The translations under genes and the position numbers were made by a program. From UBA7803 sp041690675 (GTDB taxonomy: Bacteria > Pseudomonadota > Gammaproteobacteria > Pseudomonadales > Azotimanducaceae), in contig JAWLGU010000001.1 of the NCBI GenBank assembly GCA_041690675.1, positions 62,001 through 126,000 of the forward strand: 64,000 nt of DNA, written 5' to 3'. Positions 45,501 to 52,963 of the stretch are shown one piece after another (position 1 is the first letter of the stretch; the number at the start of each line of letters is the position of its first letter). The notes below the pieces were generated by a model. The model saw only the letters and a program-made list of their open reading frames with translations, did not search any database and was not told the DNA's origin.

Positions 45501-46122
45501 GGAACAGTCGGGGCAGATCGAGTCCGTGGGTTACTCGCTGTACAGCGAGCTGCTCGATCGGGCGGTGCGAGCCATCCGCGAGGGCCGGGCCCCCGACCTG
45601 GATTCGCCGCTGGAACCGGTGAGCCAGGAGGTGAACCTTCACGTGGGGGCGCGCATCCCGGACCAATATCTGCCGGACGTGCACGCCCGGCTCATCCTCT
45701 ACAAGCGCATTGCCAACGCCGCCAGCGAGGACGACCTCGACGACCTGCGCGCCGAGGTGGTGGACCGCTTCGGGCCGTTGCCGGAGCCGCTGAAGCAGCT
45801 CTTCCGCGTGACCCTGCTGAAGCTGAAGATGCAGACGCTGGGCATCCGCCGCCTGGATCTCGGCAGCGGCGGCGGGCGCCTGGAGTTCAATACCGACACG
45901 CGGGTGGACCCCCGCACCATCGTCAGCCTGGTGCAGACACAGACCGCCACCTACCGGCTGGAAGGCGCTACCGTGCTGCGCATCAGCCGCTCGCTGCCGG
46001 AATTCGACCAGCGCATGGAGTTCGCCCTGGATCTGTTCGACAAGCTGGAAGACGGGGCCGCAACGGCCGATCCGGCTCGCGGGGCGGCGGGCCGGCCGGC
46101 CCACCGGGCGGTGAATCAATGA
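42589..46122 (+). CDS. mfd: Transcription-repair coupling factor
   Basis: Removes RNA polymerase stalled at DNA lesions and recruits UvrA. The 1177-residue protein has the N-terminal UvrB-like module (LQFPDWETLAYDAFSPHQD), the RNAP-interacting domain (VVHIEHGIGRYLGLQT), and the translocase motors with Walker A GDVGFGKTEVAMRAAF, DEEHRFGV, TATPIPRTLNMAMSG and QLRGRVGRS. The TRCF C-terminal domain follows. ATG 42589 and ATG 42607 are both possible starts. Its stop overlaps csiV by 4 bp. Confidence 0.98.
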   Translation: MNRTSQMPESRNPFHPPAPPGAGQRSQWQHLHAGAAGLAIARAAAGHSGLTVVVARDTTSAQRWVRELEFYGGDLPCLQFPDWETLAYDAFSPHQDIVSERLTTLKTLRSFTDRVAEPTLLVVPVQTLLQRVVPPSYVDGYTMQLAVGQRYDIDVERRRLESAGYVAVDTVTGHGEFAVRGSLMDVFPMGSETPLRVDLFDDEIESLRTFDPETQRTLERVERMTLLPAREFPFDDAAIARFRDHWHNTFNVDVRRASIYQDVSHRIPPGGVEYYLPFFFGELATLFDYLPPNTLVAEDAGVAGAGEHFLEEVAQRYENLRHDVERPILPPERLYLRQEELNQGLKRHGRIQLNQDGRHPVRFDARPMPELQANPRAREPAQALTRFLTATPGRTLFVADTAGRREVFWEFLSRVGIQPKEVEDFQAFLDADADACIAIAPLDEGLSAPGVRVVTESEVFGHQVQERRARATRVQDPEQIIRNLTELSVGEPVVHIEHGIGRYLGLQTLSIDGTPHEFLTLEYADQAKLYVPVTSLHLISRYAGAEEGHAPLHRLGSDQWEKAKRRAAEKAYDVAAELLNIYARREANPRYRFSDPEEDYQRFAERFPFELTLDQRQAIDEVIGDLCSDRATDRLICGDVGFGKTEVAMRAAFVAVQSGKQVAVLVPTTLLAQQHYDTFRDRFADWPVQIESLSRMRSDSEVREVAQRMASGRADIVIGTHKLLGQAKEFRDLGLVIIDEEHRFGVRQKERLKALRAEVDVLTLTATPIPRTLNMAMSGLRDLSIIATPPARRLSIKTFVMEKRRHVIQEAISRELMRGGQVFYLHNEVKTIEAVAQELAEWVPEARIGVGHGQMPKRELERVMNDFYHRQLNLLVCTTIIENGIDVPNANTIVIDRADRFGLAQLHQLRGRVGRSHRQAYAYLLTPHPKAMTPDSVKRLEAIEAAGELGVGFTLATHDLEIRGAGELLGEEQSGQIESVGYSLYSELLDRAVRAIREGRAPDLDSPLEPVSQEVNLHVGARIPDQYLPDVHARLILYKRIANAASEDDLDDLRAEVVDRFGPLPEPLKQLFRVTLLKLKMQTLGIRRLDLGSGGGRLEFNTDTRVDPRTIVSLVQTQTATYRLEGATVLRISRSLPEFDQRMEFALDLFDKLEDGAATADPARGAAGRPAHRAVNQ

Positions 46123-47129
46123 GCGCGCAGCGGAGCCTGGGGCTGTGGATAACGCTGCTCCTGCTGTTCGCACCTCTGTCCACCTGGGCGGCGGAGTCCG
46201 TGGAAGATCATCTCGGGCGGAAGTGGTACGTCACCGAGATGGTGGTGTTCCAACGGCCCCAGGTGATGGATTACGCCAGCGACGAGGATCTGGTGCGCCA
46301 GCGGGGCGGTGAGCTCGCCGTCGACATACGAGCCTTCCGCCCGGGCACGGATGGTCTCGCCGGCCATTACGATCTGGCGACTGCAGAGCGCGCCGAACTG
46401 GGCTACCCGTACCTCGATCTTCAGGCCCTGGAGATCCCGTTCCGCCTTCAGACGGGCCTCGCCGCCGGTGACATGAGACCCGGTTTCGAGGATCCGGATG
46501 GCGCCGCCCCGGACGGTGATCCGCCACCGGCCATTCATCCCCGCCTCGCTCCGGACCCGCTGCTGGATTACCTGGCTGCGCTGGCACGTTTCGAGTCGGA
46601 GCTGGAGGCGCGCAGCCAGACCTGGCTGCCCGCGGAGACCTTCACCCTCACGACCGAAGCCCAGCGACTGGCTCGGCTCGGCGGCTTTCAGGTGCTGCTG
46701 CACGGGCGCTGGCTGCAGCCGGTGCCGCCGCGGGAGGCGCCCGAGCCGATGCTGGTCCAGGCGGGCCGCCGTTACGGCGACGTTCGGGCCCTGGAGGGGA
46801 CGGTGGCCGTGACCCTGGGCCGTTACCTGCACTTTCAGACGAACCTCACGTACCGCGAGCCGCTGCTGGGACACGCGCCCGTGGATCGGACCCTGCCGCC
46901 GCCGGAGCTTCTGGGGGTGGCCGCCGGCCAAGCTCCGCGAATGCCGGATGCGGCGCTACTGGGCGAGACGTCCGGCTACATGCTGCTCACCACCAGTCGC
47001 CGCATGCGCAGCGGCGAGCTTCACTACCTGGATCACCCCAAGCTGGGGGTGCTGGTGCGCATCCATCCCGTGGAGATCCCGGAGTCGCTGTCAGCCGCCT
47101 TCGCCGCTCTCCAGCAGGACTCGCAATAG
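46119..47129 (+). CDS. csiV: CsiV-family periplasmic protein
   Basis: A 336-residue exported protein (signal LLLLFAPLSTWAAES) with WYVTEMVVFQRPQV at the start of the mature part, a conserved YLHFQTNLTYRE strand and a C-terminal region with RMRSGELHYLDHPKLGVLV. CsiV binds peptidoglycan and activates penicillin-binding protein 1A in Vibrio; the location directly after mfd is conserved in gammaproteobacteria. The ATG overlaps the mfd stop. Its 3' end overlaps the convergent phosphorylase gene by 39 bp. Confidence 0.88.
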   Translation: MSAQRSLGLWITLLLLFAPLSTWAAESVEDHLGRKWYVTEMVVFQRPQVMDYASDEDLVRQRGGELAVDIRAFRPGTDGLAGHYDLATAERAELGYPYLDLQALEIPFRLQTGLAAGDMRPGFEDPDGAAPDGDPPPAIHPRLAPDPLLDYLAALARFESELEARSQTWLPAETFTLTTEAQRLARLGGFQVLLHGRWLQPVPPREAPEPMLVQAGRRYGDVRALEGTVAVTLGRYLHFQTNLTYREPLLGHAPVDRTLPPPELLGVAAGQAPRMPDAALLGETSGYMLLTTSRRMRSGELHYLDHPKLGVLVRIHPVEIPESLSAAFAALQQDSQ

Positions 47130-47831
47130 CGCCTCCACCTGGCGCATGCCCGCCGCCGCCACCCGCTCGATGACGACCAGATCGAAGGGATCGGCGGCGC
47201 GCCCGGCCGCGGGATTCACCACCAGGGAGAGCTGGGCGTAGGGAACCCCCCGCTCCCGGAACAGCGCCGCCTCCGGCATCCCGGTCATCCCCACCAGATC
47301 GCAGCCGTCCCGGGCCATGCGCTCGATCTCCGCCGCGGTCTCGAAGCGCGGCCCCTGAGTGCAGCCGTAGACCGCCCGATCGGCAACGTCCACGCCCGCC
47401 GTCCGGGCCGCGGCGAGCAGCCGGCGCCGCAGCGATGCGTCGAAGGGATCAGCGAAATCCGCGTGCACGTGCCAGTCGTCCTCGCTGAACGTGTGCGCCC
47501 GCCCCCAGGTGTAGTCGATGATCTGGTGCGGCACGTACAGGCGCCCGGGATCGGCATCCGGGGAGATACCGCCCACGGTGTTCAGCGCCACCACGGCCTC
47601 CGCTCCGAGGGCGCACAGCACGTCCACGTTGGCCCGGTAGTTGATCAGGTGCGGTGCCAGCCGGCGGGGCTCGCCGTGGCGGGCGAGGTACGTGACCTCC
47701 TGACCTCCCACCCGGCCACACCGCGGCGGCTGGGAGGGAGTGCCGTACCGGGAGCCCGGCGTCTGCAGGGGCCGGAAATCCGCCGCCAGGAGCAGGGGCG
47801 CGGAGCCGCCAATGATGGCCCAGCGGGTCAC
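47091..47831 (-). CDS. S-methyl-5'-thioinosine phosphorylase (MTIP)
   Basis: A 246-residue purine-nucleoside-phosphorylase-fold enzyme. Motifs are VALNTVGGIS, GCTQGPRFETAAEIE and VGMTGMPEAALFRE, the last characteristic of the methylthioadenosine/methylthioinosine phosphorylase branch. In Pseudomonas the homologue at this locus (PA3004) prefers methylthioinosine. It splits the nucleoside with phosphate to hypoxanthine and methylthioribose-1-phosphate; hpt, which salvages hypoxanthine, starts 1 bp away on the same strand. Confidence 0.9.
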   Translation of the reverse strand: MTRWAIIGGSAPLLLAADFRPLQTPGSRYGTPSQPPRCGRVGGQEVTYLARHGEPRRLAPHLINYRANVDVLCALGAEAVVALNTVGGISPDADPGRLYVPHQIIDYTWGRAHTFSEDDWHVHADFADPFDASLRRRLLAAARTAGVDVADRAVYGCTQGPRFETAAEIERMARDGCDLVGMTGMPEAALFRERGVPYAQLSLVVNPAAGRAADPFDLVVIERVAAAGMRQVEALLRVLLESGEGG

Positions 47832-47832
47832 C

Positions 47833-48417
47833 TCAGCCGTCCTCCAGATCGGCGGGGAGCGCGTAGATGGCGGGCAGGTTCCGCCAATAGCCGCGGTAGT
47901 CCATGCCGCAGCCGAACAGGTACCGATCCGGGCACGTTAGCGCGACGAAGTCCGCCTGCACCGGCCGCGGGCGTTCGATCCGCTTGTCCACCAGCACGAC
48001 GGTCAGCACCTCCCGGGCGCCGGCATCTTCGGTCCATCGCACCAGCTCCGCCAGGGTCTCGCCCCGATCGAGCACGTCGTCCACCAGCAGCACCGTGCGG
48101 TCGCGAAGGTCGAGGGCAGGCTGAGCGTGCCACGTCAGCGCTCCGCCGGTGGTGGCGTCCCGGTAGCGGCTGACGTGCACGTAACCCACCTGCAGCGGAA
48201 ACGCCAGGCGCGGCAGAAGCGCCCCGGCGAACGACAAGGCGCCGTGCATGACCACCAGCACCACGGGGTCCACGTCCAGCAGGCGCAGAGCGAGCCGCAC
48301 CGACACGCGATCCACCGCCGCTTCGACGTCCTCCCGGCTCACCACCAGCTCCGCCCGCTCCCGGGCAGCGAGCACCTCCGCCGGCGGACCCTGCCGGCTC
48401 CCGCGCCGCTCAGCCAT
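47833..48417 (-). CDS. hpt: Hypoxanthine-guanine phosphoribosyltransferase
   Basis: A 194-residue type I PRTase with the PRPP-binding loop VLLVDDVLDRGETLAEL, the PPi loop VVMHGALSFAG, and a hood with VDKRIERPRPVQADF. It converts hypoxanthine to IMP in the cytoplasm. With the adjacent MTIP gene it forms a methylthioinosine-to-IMP salvage pair. The start overlaps mscS by 8 bp. Confidence 0.93.
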   Translation of the reverse strand: MAERRGSRQGPPAEVLAARERAELVVSREDVEAAVDRVSVRLALRLLDVDPVVLVVMHGALSFAGALLPRLAFPLQVGYVHVSRYRDATTGGALTWHAQPALDLRDRTVLLVDDVLDRGETLAELVRWTEDAGAREVLTVVLVDKRIERPRPVQADFVALTCPDRYLFGCGMDYRGYWRNLPAIYALPADLEDG

Positions 48418-49477
48418 GGGTCAGCTCGGCGCTCGGCGCCAGGCGCACGGTCTGGGTCGGGTAGGCGATCTCGGCGCCATGTGCATCGATGATGTCGGCG
48501 ATCTTGAACAGCACGTCCTGCTTGACGGCGTGGTATTCCGCCCACACGGTGGTCCGGGTGAAGGTGTAGACGAAGAAATTCAGGGAGGATGCGCCGAAGC
48601 TGACGAAGTTGACCATCAGGGTCCGGCTCTGGTCGATGTCCGGGTGGTTCTTCAGCATCGTCTCCACGTCCGCCACGATCTTCGGCAGCGCGGCGATGTC
48701 GTCGTAGCGCACCCCCACGGTCTCGTAAATGCGCCGGTTGAGCATGCGCGACGGGTTCTCCACCGTGAGGCTGGTGAACACCGAGTTCGGCACGTACAGC
48801 GGGCGCTGGTCGAAGGTGCGAATCCGGGTGAGGCGCCAGCCGATCTCCTCCACCGTACCCTCGATCTCACGGTCCGGCGAGCGCACCCAGTCACCCACCG
48901 AGAACGGCCGGTCGAGGAAGATCAGCAACGCGCCGAAGAAGTTGGCGAGCATGTCCCGGGCTGCGAAGCCCACGGCGATGCCGCCGATGCCGCCGAACGC
49001 CAGCACGCCGGATATGCTGAAGCCCAGTCCCTGCAGCACCATGAGTCCGCCGGTGATGATCACCGATGCCCGCAGCAGCTTGCCCACCGCCGTGGCCGTG
49101 GTGCGGTCCACGGGCTTCTCCCGGTACCGGGGGTCGGCCACGTGCAGCTCCACGTTGCGAATGAAACGCACGGCGAACCACACCAGGAGCACGATGACCG
49201 CAACCTCCCGCACCGTCTGCACGTAGTCGAAGATCTCGGCCCGGCCGTCCTCGCCCACCAGCTCGGCGGCCCAGGTTACCCCCACGACCCAGATGGCCCA
49301 GCCGAGGGGCCCCTGGGCCGCGATGACCAGGGCATCGTCGAAGGCGTTGCGGGTGGATTCGGTGTGTCCCGCCAGCCGCTTGATCAGCACCCGCGCAACC
49401 AGGTGCAGGACCGCCGTGAAGAAGACCACGGCGAACGCTCCGATCACCCACTGATGTTCCTGGAAGTACTCCACCAT
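48410..49477 (-). CDS. MscS-family mechanosensitive channel
   Basis: 355 residues with about four N-terminal TM helices, the pore helix ISGVLAFGGIGGIAVGFAAR, and the beta-domain entry FLDRPFSVGDWV. The alpha/beta C-terminal domain is present (VGVRYDDIAALPKIVADVE). It releases solutes on osmotic downshock. It is upstream of hpt on the same strand. Confidence 0.93.
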   Translation of the reverse strand: MVEYFQEHQWVIGAFAVVFFTAVLHLVARVLIKRLAGHTESTRNAFDDALVIAAQGPLGWAIWVVGVTWAAELVGEDGRAEIFDYVQTVREVAVIVLLVWFAVRFIRNVELHVADPRYREKPVDRTTATAVGKLLRASVIITGGLMVLQGLGFSISGVLAFGGIGGIAVGFAARDMLANFFGALLIFLDRPFSVGDWVRSPDREIEGTVEEIGWRLTRIRTFDQRPLYVPNSVFTSLTVENPSRMLNRRIYETVGVRYDDIAALPKIVADVETMLKNHPDIDQSRTLMVNFVSFGASSLNFFVYTFTRTTVWAEYHAVKQDVLFKIADIIDAHGAEIAYPTQTVRLAPSAELTHG

Positions 49478-49492
49478 GGTTCCTGCCGTGAT

Positions 49493-51022
49493 TCAGAAGT
49501 AGCGGGTGAGCTCGAGCTGAATGAAATCGTCCCGCTGCAGCGAGCGGCTCTTCTGCTCGTCGACCAGGGCTGCGGCCGGCGGCGTGCTGGCGCCGATGGG
49601 CTCCGCGCCGCCGAACAGCCGGCCCTCCACCACCGCCATCCAGGAAGCACCGAGCCGCCGGCTCGCTTCCAGGCTCACCATGTACTCCTCGGTCTCCACG
49701 TCCCAGATCAGCCCCACCAGCGCGGTGGTGTCCGCCAGGTCGTTCGCGCGCCAGCGGGTGCCCACGGCCAGGTCGTGCTCGAACAACGTGTTGTAGGCGG
49801 CGGCGTCGCGTTCGTCGTACATGTACTCGGCCACCAGCCCGAGATCGCCACGGCTGCCGAAGATCCCAACCAGGGTTCGCTCGAACCCGGCCGTATAGGC
49901 GGCGTAGCGGTCGCCGTCGCCGCTTCGGGTGAGCGCCTCGAGCTTCCAGGCCCAGTCGCCCACGATCGCCTGGGCGTCCAGGCCGGTCTGGTCGATGACG
50001 TGGTATTCCGGGACCAGAATGATACCACCGCCGCCCGCAGCCGCTTCGGGAACCAGCCGCGGATCACGTCCGGTACCGGAAAAATGGTGCACGCCGAAGC
50101 TCACGGGGCCGATGTGGTGCGACCAGCGCAGCGCGCCGTCCACCCGCTTACGGCCGGCCCCAGAGACGTAGCGCGCGTCGTCGTCCACCGGCAACGGCAG
50201 GCGCAGGCGGCCGTCCTCCCCGGCAAACGTGCGCTCACGGAATCCGGTGAGCAGGAAGAGATCGAGGATGCCCCAGTCGCGCACCAGCGAGAGCTGGGCC
50301 ATGGGCTGGCCCAGCTTGTCCTCGCCGTCCACGTTCTCCACCAGATCGGTCTGGTTGACGATATCGACCAGGTGATGAAACTCGGTCACCCCCCAGAAGA
50401 TCTGCCGTGCGCCGAGGTGCAGTTCCCAGTCGTCGCCCACCCGGCTGTAGTAGAGCTCCCGCACGTCGGCGTGGGTGCGCTCGTCGTCCACCGCGTCCCA
50501 CCGCAGAAACGGCGAGAAGGTCAGGCTCGAGCGGTCGTCGTCCCAGCTTCGGTGATACTCGAAGCGCAGGCTGACCGAGGGCTGAAATCGGTCCTGCCCC
50601 ACGCTCCCCCGTTGCCGGTAACCCCGGGTCTGCACGGCCAGGTCGAGATCGAGATAGGCGCTGCCGCTGGACGGTGCCGGCGCGGTGACGGGCGGCGGCG
50701 CCGCCGCGGGCACGCCGGGCGACCACGGGGAGAGCCCCCGGGCCGTCGCTCGGGCCTCCAGCTCCGGCCGGAGCTCGGCGGCCAGCCCCAGGGTCTGCAC
50801 CCGGAACCACGCTCCGTCCTCACGCCGCACCGGGGCCACGTGGATCTCCTGCCCCAGGTCCGCGGTCAGGTGAGCGGCCCAGTCCCGGGCATTCTGCTCC
50901 GATCGGAAGCTGCCGAACACCAGTTCCTCCGCGGCGGCGATGGGCGACGACGACGCCAGCAGGCCCGCCAGCAGGCACAGCGCGCCGGCCACCGCGGGAC
51001 CGGTCGGCGAGCGGTGGATCAC
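49493..51022 (-). CDS. Outer-membrane beta-barrel protein with N-terminal SPOR-like segment
   Basis: 509 residues from a GTG at 51022 that overlaps the upstream stop (GTGA). A signal peptide (AGALCLLAGLLASSSPIAAA) is followed by FGSFRSEQNARDWAAHLTA, a SPOR-like domain, then a Pro-rich linker. The remaining roughly 380 residues show alternating amphipathic strands (LDLDLAVQTRGYRQRG, WELHLGARQIFWGVTEFHH) ending in the aromatic C-terminal FIQLELTRYF, a BamA-recognised barrel signature. It resembles DUF1302/alginate-export-type porins often paired with LolA-like proteins. Transported ligand unknown. Confidence 0.75.
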   Translation of the reverse strand: MIHRSPTGPAVAGALCLLAGLLASSSPIAAAEELVFGSFRSEQNARDWAAHLTADLGQEIHVAPVRREDGAWFRVQTLGLAAELRPELEARATARGLSPWSPGVPAAAPPPVTAPAPSSGSAYLDLDLAVQTRGYRQRGSVGQDRFQPSVSLRFEYHRSWDDDRSSLTFSPFLRWDAVDDERTHADVRELYYSRVGDDWELHLGARQIFWGVTEFHHLVDIVNQTDLVENVDGEDKLGQPMAQLSLVRDWGILDLFLLTGFRERTFAGEDGRLRLPLPVDDDARYVSGAGRKRVDGALRWSHHIGPVSFGVHHFSGTGRDPRLVPEAAAGGGGIILVPEYHVIDQTGLDAQAIVGDWAWKLEALTRSGDGDRYAAYTAGFERTLVGIFGSRGDLGLVAEYMYDERDAAAYNTLFEHDLAVGTRWRANDLADTTALVGLIWDVETEEYMVSLEASRRLGASWMAVVEGRLFGGAEPIGASTPPAAALVDEQKSRSLQRDDFIQLELTRYF

Positions 51023-51885
51023 CGGGCCCTCGAGAGGCTGTTGGTGGAGAAATCCCGCTCCGCCAGCAGCCCGTTGCCGAACCGGTATTCCTTCCAGCGA
51101 AGCTCGGTGGTCTTGCCGGTCTGAAGGTTCTCCATGAACATGCGCGCGGGCTTCCAGAAGCGTCCCGCGTAGAGCCGGTACTCGTCGCTCACCAGCACCT
51201 TCAGCGGCCGACCGTGACGGTCGAAGTAGTCGATGCGCTCCACCCGCAGGGTCTCCTGATCGAGCAGAACCTCCTGCCGGGAGTACCCGGAGTACTCGTC
51301 CAGCGGCGTGCGCTCCACCCGGTAGCACTGGCGCTCGCCGCACGGCTCCTGCCCCAGCATGCGGTAGTCGAACTTCTCGACTTCCTGCAGTGCCAGATCC
51401 TCGTAGGCGAACTCGCTGGACAGAAAGGGACCGGACTTGTTGCGCGAGGCGATCTTCTTCACCCGGCGCTGGGCAGGCAGGTAGAGCCACTGGTCGTCCG
51501 GGCCCTGGACACGGCTGTAGCTCAACAGCGCCGTGCCGCGGATGGGCTTTGGCGTGTCGAATACCACCAGCAGCCGGTCCCCCTCGTCCTCCATCTCGAG
51601 TTGACTGATGGAGAGCTGGCGCCGCGACTCGGATCCGCGGCGGTCGCGCAGCACCATCTCGAGCTCCACCTGAAGATCGCCATAGCCGGACTCACGGCGA
51701 TCCTTCTCGAGGAACAGCGCCAGCCCCTGCTGCTCCGGGCTCAGGCTGCTGAGATCCGGCAGGCCAACCGCCGCCGGGCCTTCCGCTGCTGCGGCGGCGC
51801 CGACGGCGCTCACCACCAGAGCTGCCACACACCACCCCCACGCCGCGTTGCGCACGCGGCCAGCCAGGCTTACCGCCGACATCAC
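51019..51885 (-). CDS. LolA-like outer-membrane lipoprotein-sorting family protein
   Basis: A 288-residue exported protein (signal ending GAAAAA) of the LolA-superfamily type found with RND/MMPL exporters. Motifs are ISQLEMEDEGDRLLVVFDTP, QWLYLPAQRRVKKIASRNKS and FLSSEFAYEDL. It likely binds a lipid or hydrophobic group in the periplasm. The usual MMPL partner is absent. It is translationally coupled to the barrel protein and divergent from lexA across a 147-bp gap with two LexA boxes. Confidence 0.85.
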   Translation of the reverse strand: MMSAVSLAGRVRNAAWGWCVAALVVSAVGAAAAAEGPAAVGLPDLSSLSPEQQGLALFLEKDRRESGYGDLQVELEMVLRDRRGSESRRQLSISQLEMEDEGDRLLVVFDTPKPIRGTALLSYSRVQGPDDQWLYLPAQRRVKKIASRNKSGPFLSSEFAYEDLALQEVEKFDYRMLGQEPCGERQCYRVERTPLDEYSGYSRQEVLLDQETLRVERIDYFDRHGRPLKVLVSDEYRLYAGRFWKPARMFMENLQTGKTTELRWKEYRFGNGLLAERDFSTNSLSRAR

Positions 51886-51987
51886 CTCGAGTTGCCCCCT
51901 CTGTTCCCGTGCTCCCGGCGTTTGCCGGTCCTCGTGGTCGCGTGGCGGATGTTATGCAGCAACCGGGGGCTGTGCAAACCTGCTTTA

Positions 51988-52023
51988 CTGTATATACTTT
52001 CAGTCCACTGTATATCCAACCAG
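51988..52023. promoter_or_regulatory. lexA: Two tandem LexA (SOS) boxes
   Basis: CTGTATATACTTTCAG (51988-52003) and CTGTATATCCAACCAG (52008-52023) both fit CTG-N10-CAG. They are 20 bp apart centre to centre, and the second ends 9 bp before the lexA ATG. This is a classic autoregulatory arrangement. They could also influence the divergent LolA-like gene. Confidence 0.92.
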
Positions 52024-52032
52024 GCTCGCCTC

Positions 52033-52635
52033 ATGGAAACGCTCACCGCCCGACAGGCCCAGGTTCTGAACCTCATTCGCCGGTACATCGACGACACCGG
52101 ATACCCCCCTACCCGCGCCGACATCGCCCAGGAGCTGGGCTTCCGATCCCCCAACGCCGCCGAGGAGCACCTCAAGGCGCTGGCTCGCAAAGGCGCCATC
52201 GAGATGGTTCCGGGCACGTCCCGGGGCATCCGCCTGCCGGAGCAGCCGGGGCTGCCGGTGGTGGGGCGGGTGGCCGCCGGCGATCCCATCCTGGCCCAGG
52301 AGAACATCGAGGATCACGTGGACATCGCCCCGGGTTTCTTCCGGCCGCGGGCGGATTTCCTGCTGCGGGTGCACGGTGACAGCATGTGCGAGGTGGGCAT
52401 CCTGGACGGCGATCTGCTGGCGGTGCACAAGACGCCGGAGGCGGCCAACGGCCAGATCGTGGTGGCCAGGGTCGACGACGAGGTGACGGTGAAACGGTTG
52501 CAGCGCACCCGACAGCGTCACAAGGTGCTGCTGCTGCCGGAGAACGCCAGCTACACCCCCATCGAGGTGGACCTGACCCAGCAGGGCTTCCACATCGAAG
52601 GGCTTTCCGTGGGCGTGATCCGACGCAGCCTCTGA
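52033..52635 (+). CDS. lexA: LexA repressor
   Basis: The 200-residue SOS repressor has the winged HTH (TRADIAQELGFRSPNAAEEH), the Ala82-Gly83 autocleavage bond in RVAAGDP, and catalytic Ser117 (HGDSM) with Lys154 (VTVKRLQ). The residues after Ser are Cys-Glu-Val where Ile/Arg-Asp-Ala is common. ATG 52033 is preferred; the frame extends far upstream only as noise. Confidence 0.98.
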   Translation: METLTARQAQVLNLIRRYIDDTGYPPTRADIAQELGFRSPNAAEEHLKALARKGAIEMVPGTSRGIRLPEQPGLPVVGRVAAGDPILAQENIEDHVDIAPGFFRPRADFLLRVHGDSMCEVGILDGDLLAVHKTPEAANGQIVVARVDDEVTVKRLQRTRQRHKVLLLPENASYTPIEVDLTQQGFHIEGLSVGVIRRSL

Positions 52636-52671
52636 TCGCCCGGCGAAGCCGCCGGCGCCGCTAGCGAGCCG

Positions 52672-52926
52672 CTAGTGAATGGTGGGCGGTGGCTCGTCCC
52701 GCTGAGGCTCGGCGTCCTCGACTTCGGCCTCGGCCTCCAGGTACTCCGTGGCGGCATCGATCATGGCTTCCGCCACGCTGACCAGGTCCTTGCCGAGCAT
52801 GTCCCGAACCTCGCCGGAGAAACGGATGCGCACCAGCGGCTCGTTCTGGTCTTCGGCCTCCGGATCCGCCTCGCGTAGCACCACGTCGCCGTTCGCGAGT
52901 TCGGTGATTTCCAATAACGTGCTCAT
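52672..52926 (-). CDS. Small conserved acidic protein next to topA (PA3009-like by position)
   Basis: 84 residues from the ATG at 52926 (SD GAGGGA). It has a beta-rich start (LLEITELANGDVVLREAD), then VRIRFSGEVRDML, a helix, and a highly acidic tail (EAEAEVEDAEPQRDE). The function is unknown. The same position between lexA and topA is held by a small ORF in Pseudomonas. It lies 37 bp downstream of topA on the same strand. Confidence 0.75.
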   Translation of the reverse strand: MSTLLEITELANGDVVLREADPEAEDQNEPLVRIRFSGEVRDMLGKDLVSVAEAMIDAATEYLEAEAEVEDAEPQRDEPPPTIH

Positions 52927-52963
52927 TCGTCCCTCTAGATCGCCGGGCGCCGGGTGACGGCTA

